This document shows positions 32,784-42,428 of a DNA stretch of 64,000 nucleotides, one piece after another (position 1 is the stretch's first letter; the number at the start of each line of letters is the position of its first letter). The stretch is from Proales similis (lineage: Eukaryota > Rotifera > Eurotatoria > Ploima > Proalidae). The stretch is from the NCBI GenBank assembly GCA_019059635.1, contig JAGVRJ010000001.1, forward strand, positions 3,162,001-3,226,000, in the 5' to 3' direction. The notes under the pieces are model-generated. The model did not search any database, was not told where the DNA came from, and worked only from the letters and a program-made list of their open reading frames with translations. Both the position numbers and the translations under genes were made by a program.

Positions 32784-33945
32784 ATGAGCGCCCAGCGGCT
32801 GAAGCGAATGGCATACGTGCTAAGTGGTGCGGGTGCACTGTTCGGTGCATTGGCCATCACTCGCGGCTACTTCAGTGGATCAAAATATACCGGCAACGAG
32901 GAGATGTACGGAAAGACGGTCATAATCACCGGCGCCAACAAAGGCATAGGCAAAGAAACAGCCAGAGAGCTGGCGAAAAGAGGTACAAGTCCTTGATGTC
33001 GACTCACTTGCTGAGTAGCTGTCGATTCTCATTTTCTTCGTTCAGGCGCCAGAATCATAATGGCTTGTAGAGACCTAAAAAGCTGCGCAGAAGCCAAGGA
33101 TGAGCTGATAAATACAACATTCAATCGGCGCATAGAATGTTTGCAATGTGACTTGGCCTCGTTGGAGTCGATCAGAAACTTTGTCGACCAGGTGAAAAAG
33201 CGTAAGTGACAAAGCTTGCATCAAACTCGTACTGGGCTTGGCTGAAGATAGGAGAAAGGAGAGAAACCTGTAAACGTCCTGATAAACAACGCGGCGGTAA
33301 TGTGGGCGCCTAAAAGCTTGACTCGAGAAGGATTCGAAAGCCATTTGGGTGTGAACCACCTCGGACACTTTTATCTCACTAGTTTGCTCTTACCCAAGCT
33401 GATCGAATCGGCGCCCAGTCGAGTAGTCGTGCTCACATGCCGCGATTACCTAAAAGGTGAAATCAACTTCAACGACTTGAACTCTTCAAGCGCCTACGAT
33501 GCAGACAAGGCGTACAATCAGAGTAAACTGGCAAATGTGCTATTCACACTCGAGCTGAGCAAACGCCTGGAGGGCAAAGGAGTCACTGTGAACTGTGTGG
33601 ATCCGGGCTATACCTATTCAGAGTTGATGAGGAATGCTTCTGCTTACCGCTCGCCATACTCGCCGGTCAGCTTCTTTTTCAAGGCCTTTCTCAAAACACC
33701 CGAGCACGCAGCGCAATCGGTCATCTTTGCAAGTGTGTCGCCAATATTCGACCACTCGACCGGTAAATACATCAGGTAATAAGGCTTTAGAGGATGAGAT
33801 TGAGATCAAATCGAAGTAAACGTCTTTTTGATAAAGAGAGTTTAGAGAGATTGAAATACCAAACGAGAAGGCGAGCGATGATCTGAAAAAGCGATTGTGG
33901 GCGACAAGTGAAAAATGGACCCAGCTTCCAACCCTGAGCATTTAA
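32784..33945 (+). CDS. RDH11-14-type short-chain dehydrogenase with altered catalytic serine
   Basis: Classical/RDH-type SDRs are NADP(H)-dependent retinal or lipid-aldehyde reductases. The protein starts [20 protein letters not shown] with an N-terminal hydrophobic anchor, followed by the cofactor motif [20 protein letters not shown]. The [14 protein letters not shown] block, [14 protein letters not shown] (NNAG changed to NNAA), and [18 protein letters not shown] follow. YNQSKLAN supplies the catalytic Tyr and Lys. At the serine position, RDHs usually read xxSSxAH; here the aligned stretch is [16 protein letters not shown], so the serine is replaced by Cys. The reading continues over a GT-AG intron after GKYI to a last exon ending [15 protein letters not shown], which matches the RRLWxxSxxLVGL tail of RDH13, with stop at 33943-33945. 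Overall similarity is to RDH13/14. Activity is uncertain because of the serine change. Confidence 0.88.
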
Positions 33946-34491
33946 GAAAAGCAAATAAAGACCGGTCTTGTTAAATAGATTAGACTTGGTGCTGAATGAA
34001 TTCGAAAATGAATTAAATGAAATCAAAAAAATTGAAAAGAAAATGTCCAAGATGAAAACATTGAAGAATTGGAGGTAGAGAAGCCGGTAAAGAAGCAAAA
34101 ATAAAATGGATTAAAACGGCACAGATTTGGTAAATTAAGAATTCGGCGATAGCAAACAATGCTGGTCGAAGTGACGAATGCTTGAGGAGAAAGCTGAAAC
34201 CCACTCTGAAAACAATTAACAAATGGCAGCAAAATGGCAGAGAGAGAGTGGCACGAACAGGTTGACATTGAAAGCTCTTGGGAGAGCAAGGTCTCTCAAA
34301 GGCGAATGTTTGCTTGAAATTAGCTGCTTATGAGAAAAGCGAATTTCAAACGAAGCGTACTTGGCTTGGCTTAATTAAAAGTCGATGGGTTAATGGAATA
34401 AGAGGATGCGGTGGTGATTCCTGAAGAAAGAAAAACTAAGAAATAACAAAAAAGGGCAATTTTAAGAGAAAATAAAGAAAATTTTCAAGAA
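33946..34491. other. Intergenic, purine-rich
   Basis: About 545 bp, strongly A/G-rich on the plus strand, with AATAAA at 33953-33958 and 34472-34477. No coding exon with acceptable splice links was found. A TTTTCAAG site ends 2 nt before the next ATG. Confidence 0.4.
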
Positions 34492-37400
34492 ATGCTCGTA
34501 AACAAGCCCAAAAAGAGGGGCGAGATCACAATTTATGAGGCAAGCAATCAGGCTGATTAGAATTCATCGTTTCTAGCTAAAAGATAACCCAGTACGAAGT
34601 TCATGGCCATGCCGCCAGTCCGCCGGCAAAGCGCTTCGCCAAGAGCTTCTCGATGCGGCCCATGGTCGCGTTCTGTCTCACCAATATAACAGCTCTTCTT
34701 TGCCTCACTGCCGTAGGCTTCATCGTGGCCATCTTGATCAGATCAAACAGTAGACGCTGTGAGACTAAACTTTCCATGACCACTAACCAACCCGATTCTA
34801 AGGTACCGGGCTATACGGTGACTACTGCGAAACCAGTGAGCAATGCTCATCTATTCGCAACTACATTTGTGACAGTAATAAGTGCGTGTGCAAGACGGAC
34901 ATGTTCTACGAGTCCGCGAGCGAGGGCTGTGGTAAGCTAGAAAAATGAGTTCAGAGCTATGAGGTGAATTAGATGTGTCCCAAGTGAACAAGTACCACAA
35001 CTTTGTGGTCTGCAGTGAAGACAACCAGTGTCTAGGCGGTCAGTCTTGCATCTACAGCGCATTAGCAAGTGACAAAGTTTGCCAGTGCGATCAGAACCGT
35101 TGGTGGAACAGTAGCACCTTGATTTGCCGTGAGTCACATGGCTTCTACTCTTTGGGGCCTATTCTATTTGCTTCGATCCAAAACAGAGGAAAAGTCGGCC
35201 TACGGCGAACACTGCCTGCAGACGTACCAGTGTGCAGCCAACTCCAACATGGTGTGCTCGCTGTCGTCGCGGTGTGAATGCTCCGATCCCAACTCGGTGT
35301 TCTGGAACGGCACTTACTGTGAGAACGTACAGAGCTATCAGGGAACGTGCCGGTTCAATGAAGGCTGCAACCCGAGCCAGAATCTTGTCTGCAACGTCAC
35401 TGAGCAGGCGCCCTATCGCTGTGTGTGTCCGCTCTACAACTACTGGGACAGCGTGAACCGCACTTGCCGAGCGCAGAAGGCCAACTCGAGCTACTGTCTC
35501 ACAACAGACGAGTGTCTGGACGACACTGGCCTATTCTGCAGCTCGAACGAGTGTGCGTGCGCCAGCAATCGCTATTGGTCGACAGTCAGCTTGAGCTGTG
35601 GTTTGTCTCCAAAACGCCTTTTCTTACCTCTTCTTTTCTCTTTGAATCATCAAATAAGAGCAAAAGCCTTCGTATGGCCTGAACTGCACCGCAGCCCCGT
35701 GCGATGACACTCTGCTGCTGACTTGCAATGCGGCCAACTATTGTGTTTGTCCGTCGAACTTGTTTTGGAACGGATCTTTTTGCCAGGAGCCGATCTTCAC
35801 CGGTGCCAACTGCCAGAACTCGTTCGAGTGCAACACCACAGTCGGCCTGTCGTGCCATTCGGTCTTCAAAGTATGCACGTATGTTCCTGATCGCTTTTCT
35901 CGCCGATTCGTCTGCTCTACCAGCCTTCTAAAGGTGCAACGAGTTCACCTTTTGGAACGGCACATTTTGTGGTATGAACACGACCTTCATCGTCGTATCG
36001 ATTGCGTTTAAGTTCGCCTTGCCCAACAGAGACCAAGTTCATCAATGGTACAGCCTGCACCCACGATATTCAATGTCAGGCCCACAGTCTCCTGACCTGT
36101 GTGGCCAACAGATGCACGTGCCCGAGCACATACTATTGGGACGGAACTCAGTGCTGTAATTATCCGCGCCCTGAGTGAACCTTCGGCTCTTGGCACTCTG
36201 AAAATACTCTAGTGGTGAAGAAGTCAGTTAATGTGGCCTGCGTCAACACGAGCCTGCACTTTGAGTGTCAAGATTACAGAGGACTGATCTGCGTAGCCGG
36301 AACATCTGGAACTTACTGCGAGTACGTCTTGGCCACATGGTTCACGGCTTCTCGACTGATTGATCGCGTCTGTTAGGTGCCCCTATGGAATGTACTGGAA
36401 CTCCGGAACAAATGTCTGCGTGGCCCAACTCACCTTCGGAGCTGGGTGTACCCGAGACGCTCAATGCTTGGACTCGCTCGGTCTTGTATGCGATACTACA
36501 TGCCAGTGAGCGAACGATTTGCTTTTTCCATTTCTGTCTCTGATTCTTAACGAGTCCTAACCGATTGAAGATGTCCTCAATACTACTTTTGGAACGGAGC
36601 GATCTGCGAACGCAAGTACACATACCTGGTGGGTTGCACGGCCACCAATCAATGCAGAGATTACCTCGCGCTCGAGTGTCTCAACTTCATCTGCGAGTAA
36701 GTGTCCACCTTAGGACGAATCAGCTGATAATAAATAACCCGCCCACTTCAGCTGCAACCCATTCATGTATTGGGACGGCAGCCAGTGCCGTAAGGAGCAT
36801 TTGCAGTTTACATTTATCCTTTCACTAAACGATTCGGTCTTGGCAGAGTTCAAAGTGAGCTACTATCAGACCTGTGCCGGCACCAACCCGCATTGTCAGG
36901 ATTACGCCGGACTCTCATGCCAAGGCTTCCTCTGCCAGTAAGTTTCAACTTAACTCGAATAAATGGAAGTTGCGCTCTCATAAGGCCGCCATTTCATCAG
37001 ATGTTCCTATCCCGAGTACTGGGTTACGAACAAGTGCCGTAAGTCGTTTCTCCGCTTATGCTTCCTGACCCGAAATCAAGTCCTGCTCGATTGGATCAGA
37101 GAAAAGGGTCGGCTTTGGACAATATTGCAACGGGGCGAGTTACCAGTGCGCAGACGGACTCCGATGCCAGTCGAGTGCTACCGGAGCCTTGAATGTCTGC
37201 GAGTGAGTGCATCTTAACTGACTCATTTTGAATCATCCATCGAGGATCCTTATCTCTTTCTCCCTCTTCAGATGCGAATCAAACCAATACTGGGATGGAA
37301 CTGCGTGCCGTTCGTGCCTGTTTAGTCTCTCATTTTCTTTGTCTTCTCTTTCAACTATTTTGCGCGTTTAGAGTTCCTGCGCGGATACGCCGAAACATGC

Positions 37401-38306
37401 CATGTGTGGAACCAGCCCTGTGATGAAACGGTCAATCTCTTCTGTTCTGATGGAGCCGCTCCACTTTGCAGCTGTCCGACCACTCTAGGGGCGGGCCGAT
37501 GCGACTGTCCGATAGACCGATTCTGGAACGGAACCCACTGCGGTCTGCTCTTAAAATCCGAATTCTCGCTCGCTTTTCTGGCAAGCAGCCTTTTTCAGCC
37601 CCAAGGTATTCCCACAATCAGGGCCCATGTACCTACGACTATCAATGCCGCTACGGCATTGGTCTTGAGTGCCATCCGGCGCTCGGCACGTGTCAGTGCG
37701 CTGACTTTCACTACGCGTAAGAAACTCCTGTGCTTGAACTAGTGGCCGAAAGAACAACTTGGTTCGATTCAGGTACTGGACTGGGTCTGCTTGTGCGGCT
37801 TGCACGGCCGGCTACCGTACCAACTATTTCTATCCACTCAACTACAATCCGTACACGTGCTACCAGCCGATCTTCACACCGGCCCGATTCTACACGGCCA
37901 GAGCATCCTGTCCGAACGGCGGATTCACAATGCGAATAGCGTCTGCAGCTCAGTTCACAGACGCCACCCGGTTCGTTAATGTGTTCGGGAACCAGGCGTT
38001 TTGGGTTGATTTTTTCTCTTTTGCCCTGATTCATGATCTAGTCTTGATTTCGTTCTATTTCAGACTAATTACCAGCAAATAAGCTACGGAAGTTACCGCG
38101 ACTCGAACGGAGCCGTTGCTGCTGTCGGTGGCTACTTCTGCGGCGGAGAGCCCAACAACGCCGGATGCTTTTCTGCTTGCTATATCGCCGGTTCTCCTGG
38201 CTACTGGGACTACACTCTATACGAAGAGGGAATTGCGTTCACGAGCTGTGGTCTCTTTGACCAGAGCCATAACGTCTTTTATCCTTATGTGTGTCAGTCG
38301 GTTTAA
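34492..38306 (+). CDS. Type II membrane protein: about 15 EB-like modules plus C-type-lectin-like end
   Basis: Exon 1 (34492-34539) encodes MLVNKPKKRGEITIYE. It joins exon 2 at 34593 through a 53-nt intron that starts GC, not GT. Exon 2 encodes YEVHGHAASPPAKRFAKSFS and a helix MRPMVAFCLTNITALLCLTA, the same arrangement as in the gene at 22922. The positive residues before the helix predict a cytosolic N-terminus. About fifteen cysteine modules follow, and modules 3-5 are colinear with those of the paralogue (CNPSQNLVCN, YYWD-type ends, AQKANSSYCLTTDEC) inside one exon. The last two exons form a divergent C-type-lectin-like domain: FYTARASCPNGGFTMRIAS, GNQAFW, YRDSNG, CGGEPNNAGCFSACYIAG, YWDYTLY and PYVCQSV, stop 38304-38306. 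EPN is the mannose-type Ca-site tripeptide, but the flanks are altered. Function is unknown. Confidence 0.82.
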
Positions 38307-38513
38307 AAAATGCTTTCTACTGCTATGCCTTGCTAATTTCTGAATTAAATAAAAATTATTGCCGAAATGTTATGCTTGAACTGCTCTCGGTTGAAACGAT
38401 CGTCATTTCAAATTTGGACGAGATTGACGAGATTGCCAAGTTGGACGAGAACTTAGTTGCGAGCCCAAGATTGTCTTTTTTTCTGCAAATAGATCAACCG
38501 TTTGTGTCCTATA

Positions 38514-40339
38514 ATGACGAACCTGGACGTTTCAAAGCAGGAGCAGTTTAACGAAAACCTGCCGTTCTATCTGAATGACTTTGAAGAGCTTCAAAAGGAC
38601 TTTGTCTGTCTCAGACTGCAAGGAATGCTCGCCTATCAGAAAATAGTCTCAAGTAGCACACTCGTCCTCATCTCGATCGCTTTGATTTGGTTTTTGCTCA
38701 CGTTTGCCCATGTCAAGCCGACATCAGTCATTTAGAGGAGCATTTGAACGAGCAATTTGAAGAGATAACCAACGACCTTTCCAATTATCTATTCTTCATT
38801 TCTGGCAGCAAACTTTTGCTTTCAAGTGACTTGCGTCTCAAGTCAGACGGTCAACGCTTTAGCACAATAGGCCAAGCTTTCAATCAAGAGTTTGCGGCGG
38901 CGAGCGATGTTGCATCGGCTGGACTGAGGGCCAACCTTTCGGTGCGCGAACTTGATCTCTTTCGCTCGATCCAAGCTTCTTAATTTTTCTCTTTTTTTTG
39001 TTTATTTTGAAGCGATTCATGAACGTTGAAATATTGAAAATTGCCAGTGACATGGGCCAAACAGCGGATAAGTATTCGCCGCTGTTTACCAATCACAAAG
39101 GCATTTGCCGACTGGAGAACTTTCAAATTCCCATCGATTGTCTCATATTGGTAAACCAGGCGACCAGAGTACAGTCATTGTACGACTTGCTCATCGAAAA
39201 GCTGAGTCTGCATCTGCAAGCAATTAAGCAGTGCTACCTATCGTTCTATCACGTGAGTCCGTATCCCTGCGCTTGAATCACAGCCCCCTTGTTCAAAGGC
39301 GATTGGACAGAACGAAGAAAACTTCAAGGTGCAGTCCTATCACTTCCTGTTGGAGAACAGCTCATCGACCAATCTTCTGCTCACTTGTGTCTATCCCAGT
39401 CATCTAACAGACGAGAGCTTGAGTAGGTTTTTTGAGTCAAATGCAAGTGTGCGGCCGGTTTAGTCAAGTCGCTTCTTTAGTGAAACTTCGTCAAGATATT
39501 CACCGCGTCCTTGAACTGCCTTCGAACAGACAGCTCATAACCAGGAAGAAGGCGTTTCAGTTCGAGCAAATAGACCAGAGTGAAGACCTTTCAAAGTATT
39601 TGACTAATCCGCATTTGAGCGCCAAGCCGTCCAATGGTAGTCAATCAGTTGGCCAATTTGGTTTCTTTCAAACTCTTGACTTTTTCGATTCAAGTGGCCA
39701 ACGGTCGCCAGTCTCTGGTCCAAGGCGACCTCGTTTACTTTCACTACATGCAGGACGGATTTAACGACCAAGGCTGGGGCTGTGCGTATCGGTCGCTTCA
39801 AACAATCTTCTCGTGGTTCAAGCTGCAGGGCTACACCCAAGAGCCTGTGCCCACTCATCGCCAAATTCAACAGGTGCTGGTCGATTTGGGCGACAAGCCG
39901 AAGAATTTTGTCGGCTCAAGCAAGTGGATCGGCTCAATGGAAATAAGCTTCTGCTTGAGTAAACTGATCGACGTCAATTGCAAGATAATATCGGTGTCTA
40001 GCGGAGCCGAGCTCGCTGAAAAGGCCCGAGAGCTTCAGTACCACTTTGAGACCGAGGGCTCGCCTGTCATGATTGGAGGCGGTGTTCTAGCACACACGAT
40101 TGTTGGCGTCGACTTTGACGAGCTCACCGGTCAAGTGAAGTATCTTATCCTCGATCCGCACTACACCGGCACAGAGGACATAAAAACGATTATCAACAAG
40201 GTAGCTCTCGCGAACGAGAAAACTCTTCAAACTAACTAATTCGTTTCGCAAGGGAATGGTCGGCTGGAAGGAGACAACTTTCTGGGACCAGAGCGCGTTC
40301 TTCAACATTTGCTGCCCGCTCAGGCCTCAAGGTGTCTGA
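38514..40339 (+). CDS. UFSP2: UFM1-specific protease 2
   Basis: UFSP2 is the cysteine protease that matures the ubiquitin-like modifier UFM1 and removes it from targets such as ribosomal RPL26 at the ER. The N-terminal part starting [20 protein letters not shown] is divergent and is spread over several exons with short introns. The C-terminal peptidase C78 domain is well conserved: [20 protein letters not shown]-type stretch (here [20 protein letters not shown] with the catalytic Cys), [50 protein letters not shown] with the active-site His context, and [13 protein letters not shown] with the Asp-Pro-His motif. It ends [13 protein letters not shown] at 40337-40339. Just upstream, AATAAA and CTGCAAATAG precede the start by ~20 nt. 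The call is secure; exact N-terminal splicing is not. Confidence 0.95.
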
Positions 40340-41048
40340 GTTGTTAATCAATAGAAATATTTGCCGCCGCGTTAATTGAATTTTTCTTGTTTGTCTTATT
40401 GGCACAGAGAGATTGCTGGAACGGCTGCTGCAAGATTTTTTTTATTGGCAAAAACTGAAAATGAGTTTTGGCTGCTTAACGAGTCGCAACCGAGCGCAAA
40501 ATATCAAATTAATCCAGCCGTTCTAATTATGATTTCTGGTTTTGATTGGGCTCGGAGAAGTAGAACGTGAGCGGTTGCAAAACGCCCGAGCATAGCTCTT
40601 CGGATTGGTTGCTTCGGCTTTGCTAGGCGACAGTCGCTTCCACTTTGTGTATGCGTTTGACTTTGTTTGTTTAAATGCAATGACACACGGTGCGTACCCG
40701 AGTGGCATAGCACGGGAATCGCGCATGCAAACATATTGCAAGGCAAATAAGAAGTCACTCGTTGGGCAATCAAAAGAGCTCTCGATTGCTCTTTTTTTTT
40801 TCTTGAACCAATAAGTTAAGGCAAATAGTGACAGTTTGGTTACATGTCGAAAAATTCAGGTTGAAAAAATCGGCTGCCCGATTATATAGCTGACTTGTTG
40901 TTTTCATTTCGTTTGTTGTGTTCGAGCGTGTTCAAAATCAAAATCGCGTGTTTTTTAAGATAAACGGTGAGGAACGCACATCGGAATTAGCGACGGACTT
41001 GTGTAAATGTAAGGGTTGATTGGAAAAGGCAAACGGGCGGCATACACC
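40340..41048. other. Intergenic, UFSP2 3' flank / promoter of unrecognised gene
   Basis: About 710 bp. It contains two T-runs (40436-40444 and 40792-40801). ATTATATAGCTG at about 40880-40891 is a TATA-like candidate for the next gene. No coding sequence is supported. Confidence 0.4.
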
Positions 41049-41714
41049 ATGAACCAAGTATCTTCTCATCAGCACGGCCAAATATCGCCCAGAGAGCTCG
41101 AGAGCATAAACGAAATACGAAAGCTGGTGCGAGAGCAGAGCAGCATTAGCAACCATTCGAACATAATTCGACACCGCAGCGCCAACTCAGACTCGTCCGA
41201 CGACATTGAGGTGCCCGCGCGTCGATTTACTCCATTGCCGGGCATTCCGCGAAACGAGAGCTACGCGTTCAGAGACGAAAGCCGGTCCAAGCGGGAGAGC
41301 GACAACTTTGACGTCGATCTAATCGACGAAAGCCGCATGGAAGCCAGTTTAAACGCAAACATTCAAAGAGGCCTGAACATGGCCGTCGCCAACGAGTCGT
41401 ATGTGGCCGGAAAGACTGCACGCACTCGCTATCACTTTGGACATTCCAATCGACTATTGTACAACCATCGGCTGCCGTCGCTGGAGAAGCAGATTAGCCA
41501 CAGCATACACAGCACAATGGACTTGGACGAAGACTTGCCCATGAATCCTGTCAGCGAGCCGGACTACAAGAATCAGCGCATGGTCTACACGTCGCCGGGC
41601 GACCGCATCATATCGCCCATAAAGCGGCCTCAGGCGCCCTCTCCTGCTGCAAGTGCCTACCGACGAAAATCGCGGCCAGAGTCGACCGACTCGGATGATG
41701 ATGTCGTCAGCTGA
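41049..41714 (+). CDS. Hypothetical 221-residue acidic/basic disordered protein
   Basis: I do not recognise this gene. One exon starts at an ATG in good context (ACACCATGA) at 41049 and encodes MNQVSSHQHGQISPRELESI. The protein is hydrophilic and mostly disordered, with charged segments (NSDSSDDIEVPARRF, DNFDVDLIDESRMEASL), a central less acidic stretch (ARTRYHFGHSNRLLYNH), a Pro-rich basic stretch (SPIKRPQAPSPAASAYRRKS) and an acidic end STDSDDDVVS. There is no signal peptide or membrane segment. AATAAA-like ATAAATATG follows the stop at 41766. Regular amino acid bias and a full-length frame support a real gene. SP/TP sites and the acidic tail would fit a phosphorylated nuclear or cytoskeletal protein, but that is a guess. 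Confidence 0.6.
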   Translation: MNQVSSHQHGQISPRELESINEIRKLVREQSSISNHSNIIRHRSANSDSSDDIEVPARRFTPLPGIPRNESYAFRDESRSKRESDNFDVDLIDESRMEASLNANIQRGLNMAVANESYVAGKTARTRYHFGHSNRLLYNHRLPSLEKQISHSIHSTMDLDEDLPMNPVSEPDYKNQRMVYTSPGDRIISPIKRPQAPSPAASAYRRKSRPESTDSDDDVVS

Positions 41715-41972
41715 GCAATAATGCCGTCGGTTGATTTCGATTGCTAAGTTAGAGTTTTATTCGATCATAAATATGAAAAAACGTTTTCCTTTATGTAACA
41801 ACAAGTATTTTTCAATTAATTAATGAATGGCTTGAACAGATCGAGCTTTGAACTCGATGCTTTTGATGAACAAGAAGAGCAAAACGCAAAATTAGCTGGC
41901 AGGTTAGAACAAGATTGATCATTACAAGGAGAGTATCACGGGGCTGGTAAATGCCGTTCTTCACAACGGCCG

Positions 41973-42428
41973 TTAGTTATGTGCAGATGAAGAGATTGCC
42001 GTTTGACTCGGAGTGTATCGATTTCGGTTTAGATTGGCCAAGTCGGCATCTGCTCTAATGTCGCAAACGTCCGAACGCGCGTTCAGAGTCGGTGGCAGTA
42101 GGTACTTTTGCTTTTGCTGTAGTGACGTGGTTGATGAGAACAACGACGAAGACGAAGATGTGTTTAAATCATTGCCAGTGGACGATGCTGACACTGAGCC
42201 TGATTCGCAGTTTTGTCCGTTTGAATCGAGCGAGAACGCCTTGTCGAGCTTGTGCGCCAGCTTGTGAGGCTCGTCGTCCTCGTCGTTTTGACTTGTGATG
42301 ATTATTGGCACATCCAGTGTCTTAGATTTTGAGATCACATGATGATGGAGGTGGTGTTGGTGCTTGGCCATTTTCCCGCTACCGTCTCTTTCCTCTAAAG
42401 AGCCAAACAAATCACTCAATTGGATCAT
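41973..42428 (-). CDS. Hypothetical 151-residue Ser-rich protein
   Basis: Not recognised. On the minus strand one frame starts at 42428 (MIQLSDLFGSLEERDGSGKM) and ends ISSSAHN. Features are a His-rich patch (KHQHHLHHHVISK), a polar block PIIITSQNDEDDEPHK, and a Ser-rich tract. Immediately upstream a good acceptor, CTTTTTCAG at about 42464-42456 on the minus strand, suggests a 5' UTR or upstream coding exon joined there; stops in frame between that site and the ATG favour a UTR. It faces the gene at 41049 end to end with 258 bp between stops. The frame could also be the last exon of a longer gene or spurious. Confidence 0.42.
   Translation of the reverse strand: MIQLSDLFGSLEERDGSGKMAKHQHHLHHHVISKSKTLDVPIIITSQNDEDDEPHKLAHKLDKAFSLDSNGQNCESGSVSASSTGNDLNTSSSSSLFSSTTSLQQKQKYLLPPTLNARSDVCDIRADADLANLNRNRYTPSQTAISSSAHN

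Noticed and set aside
33780-33845. Immediate stop after GKYIR as the true end of the SDR
   Set aside because: The stop lies within a GT-AG intron; the next exon restores the RLWxxS tail conserved in RDH13.
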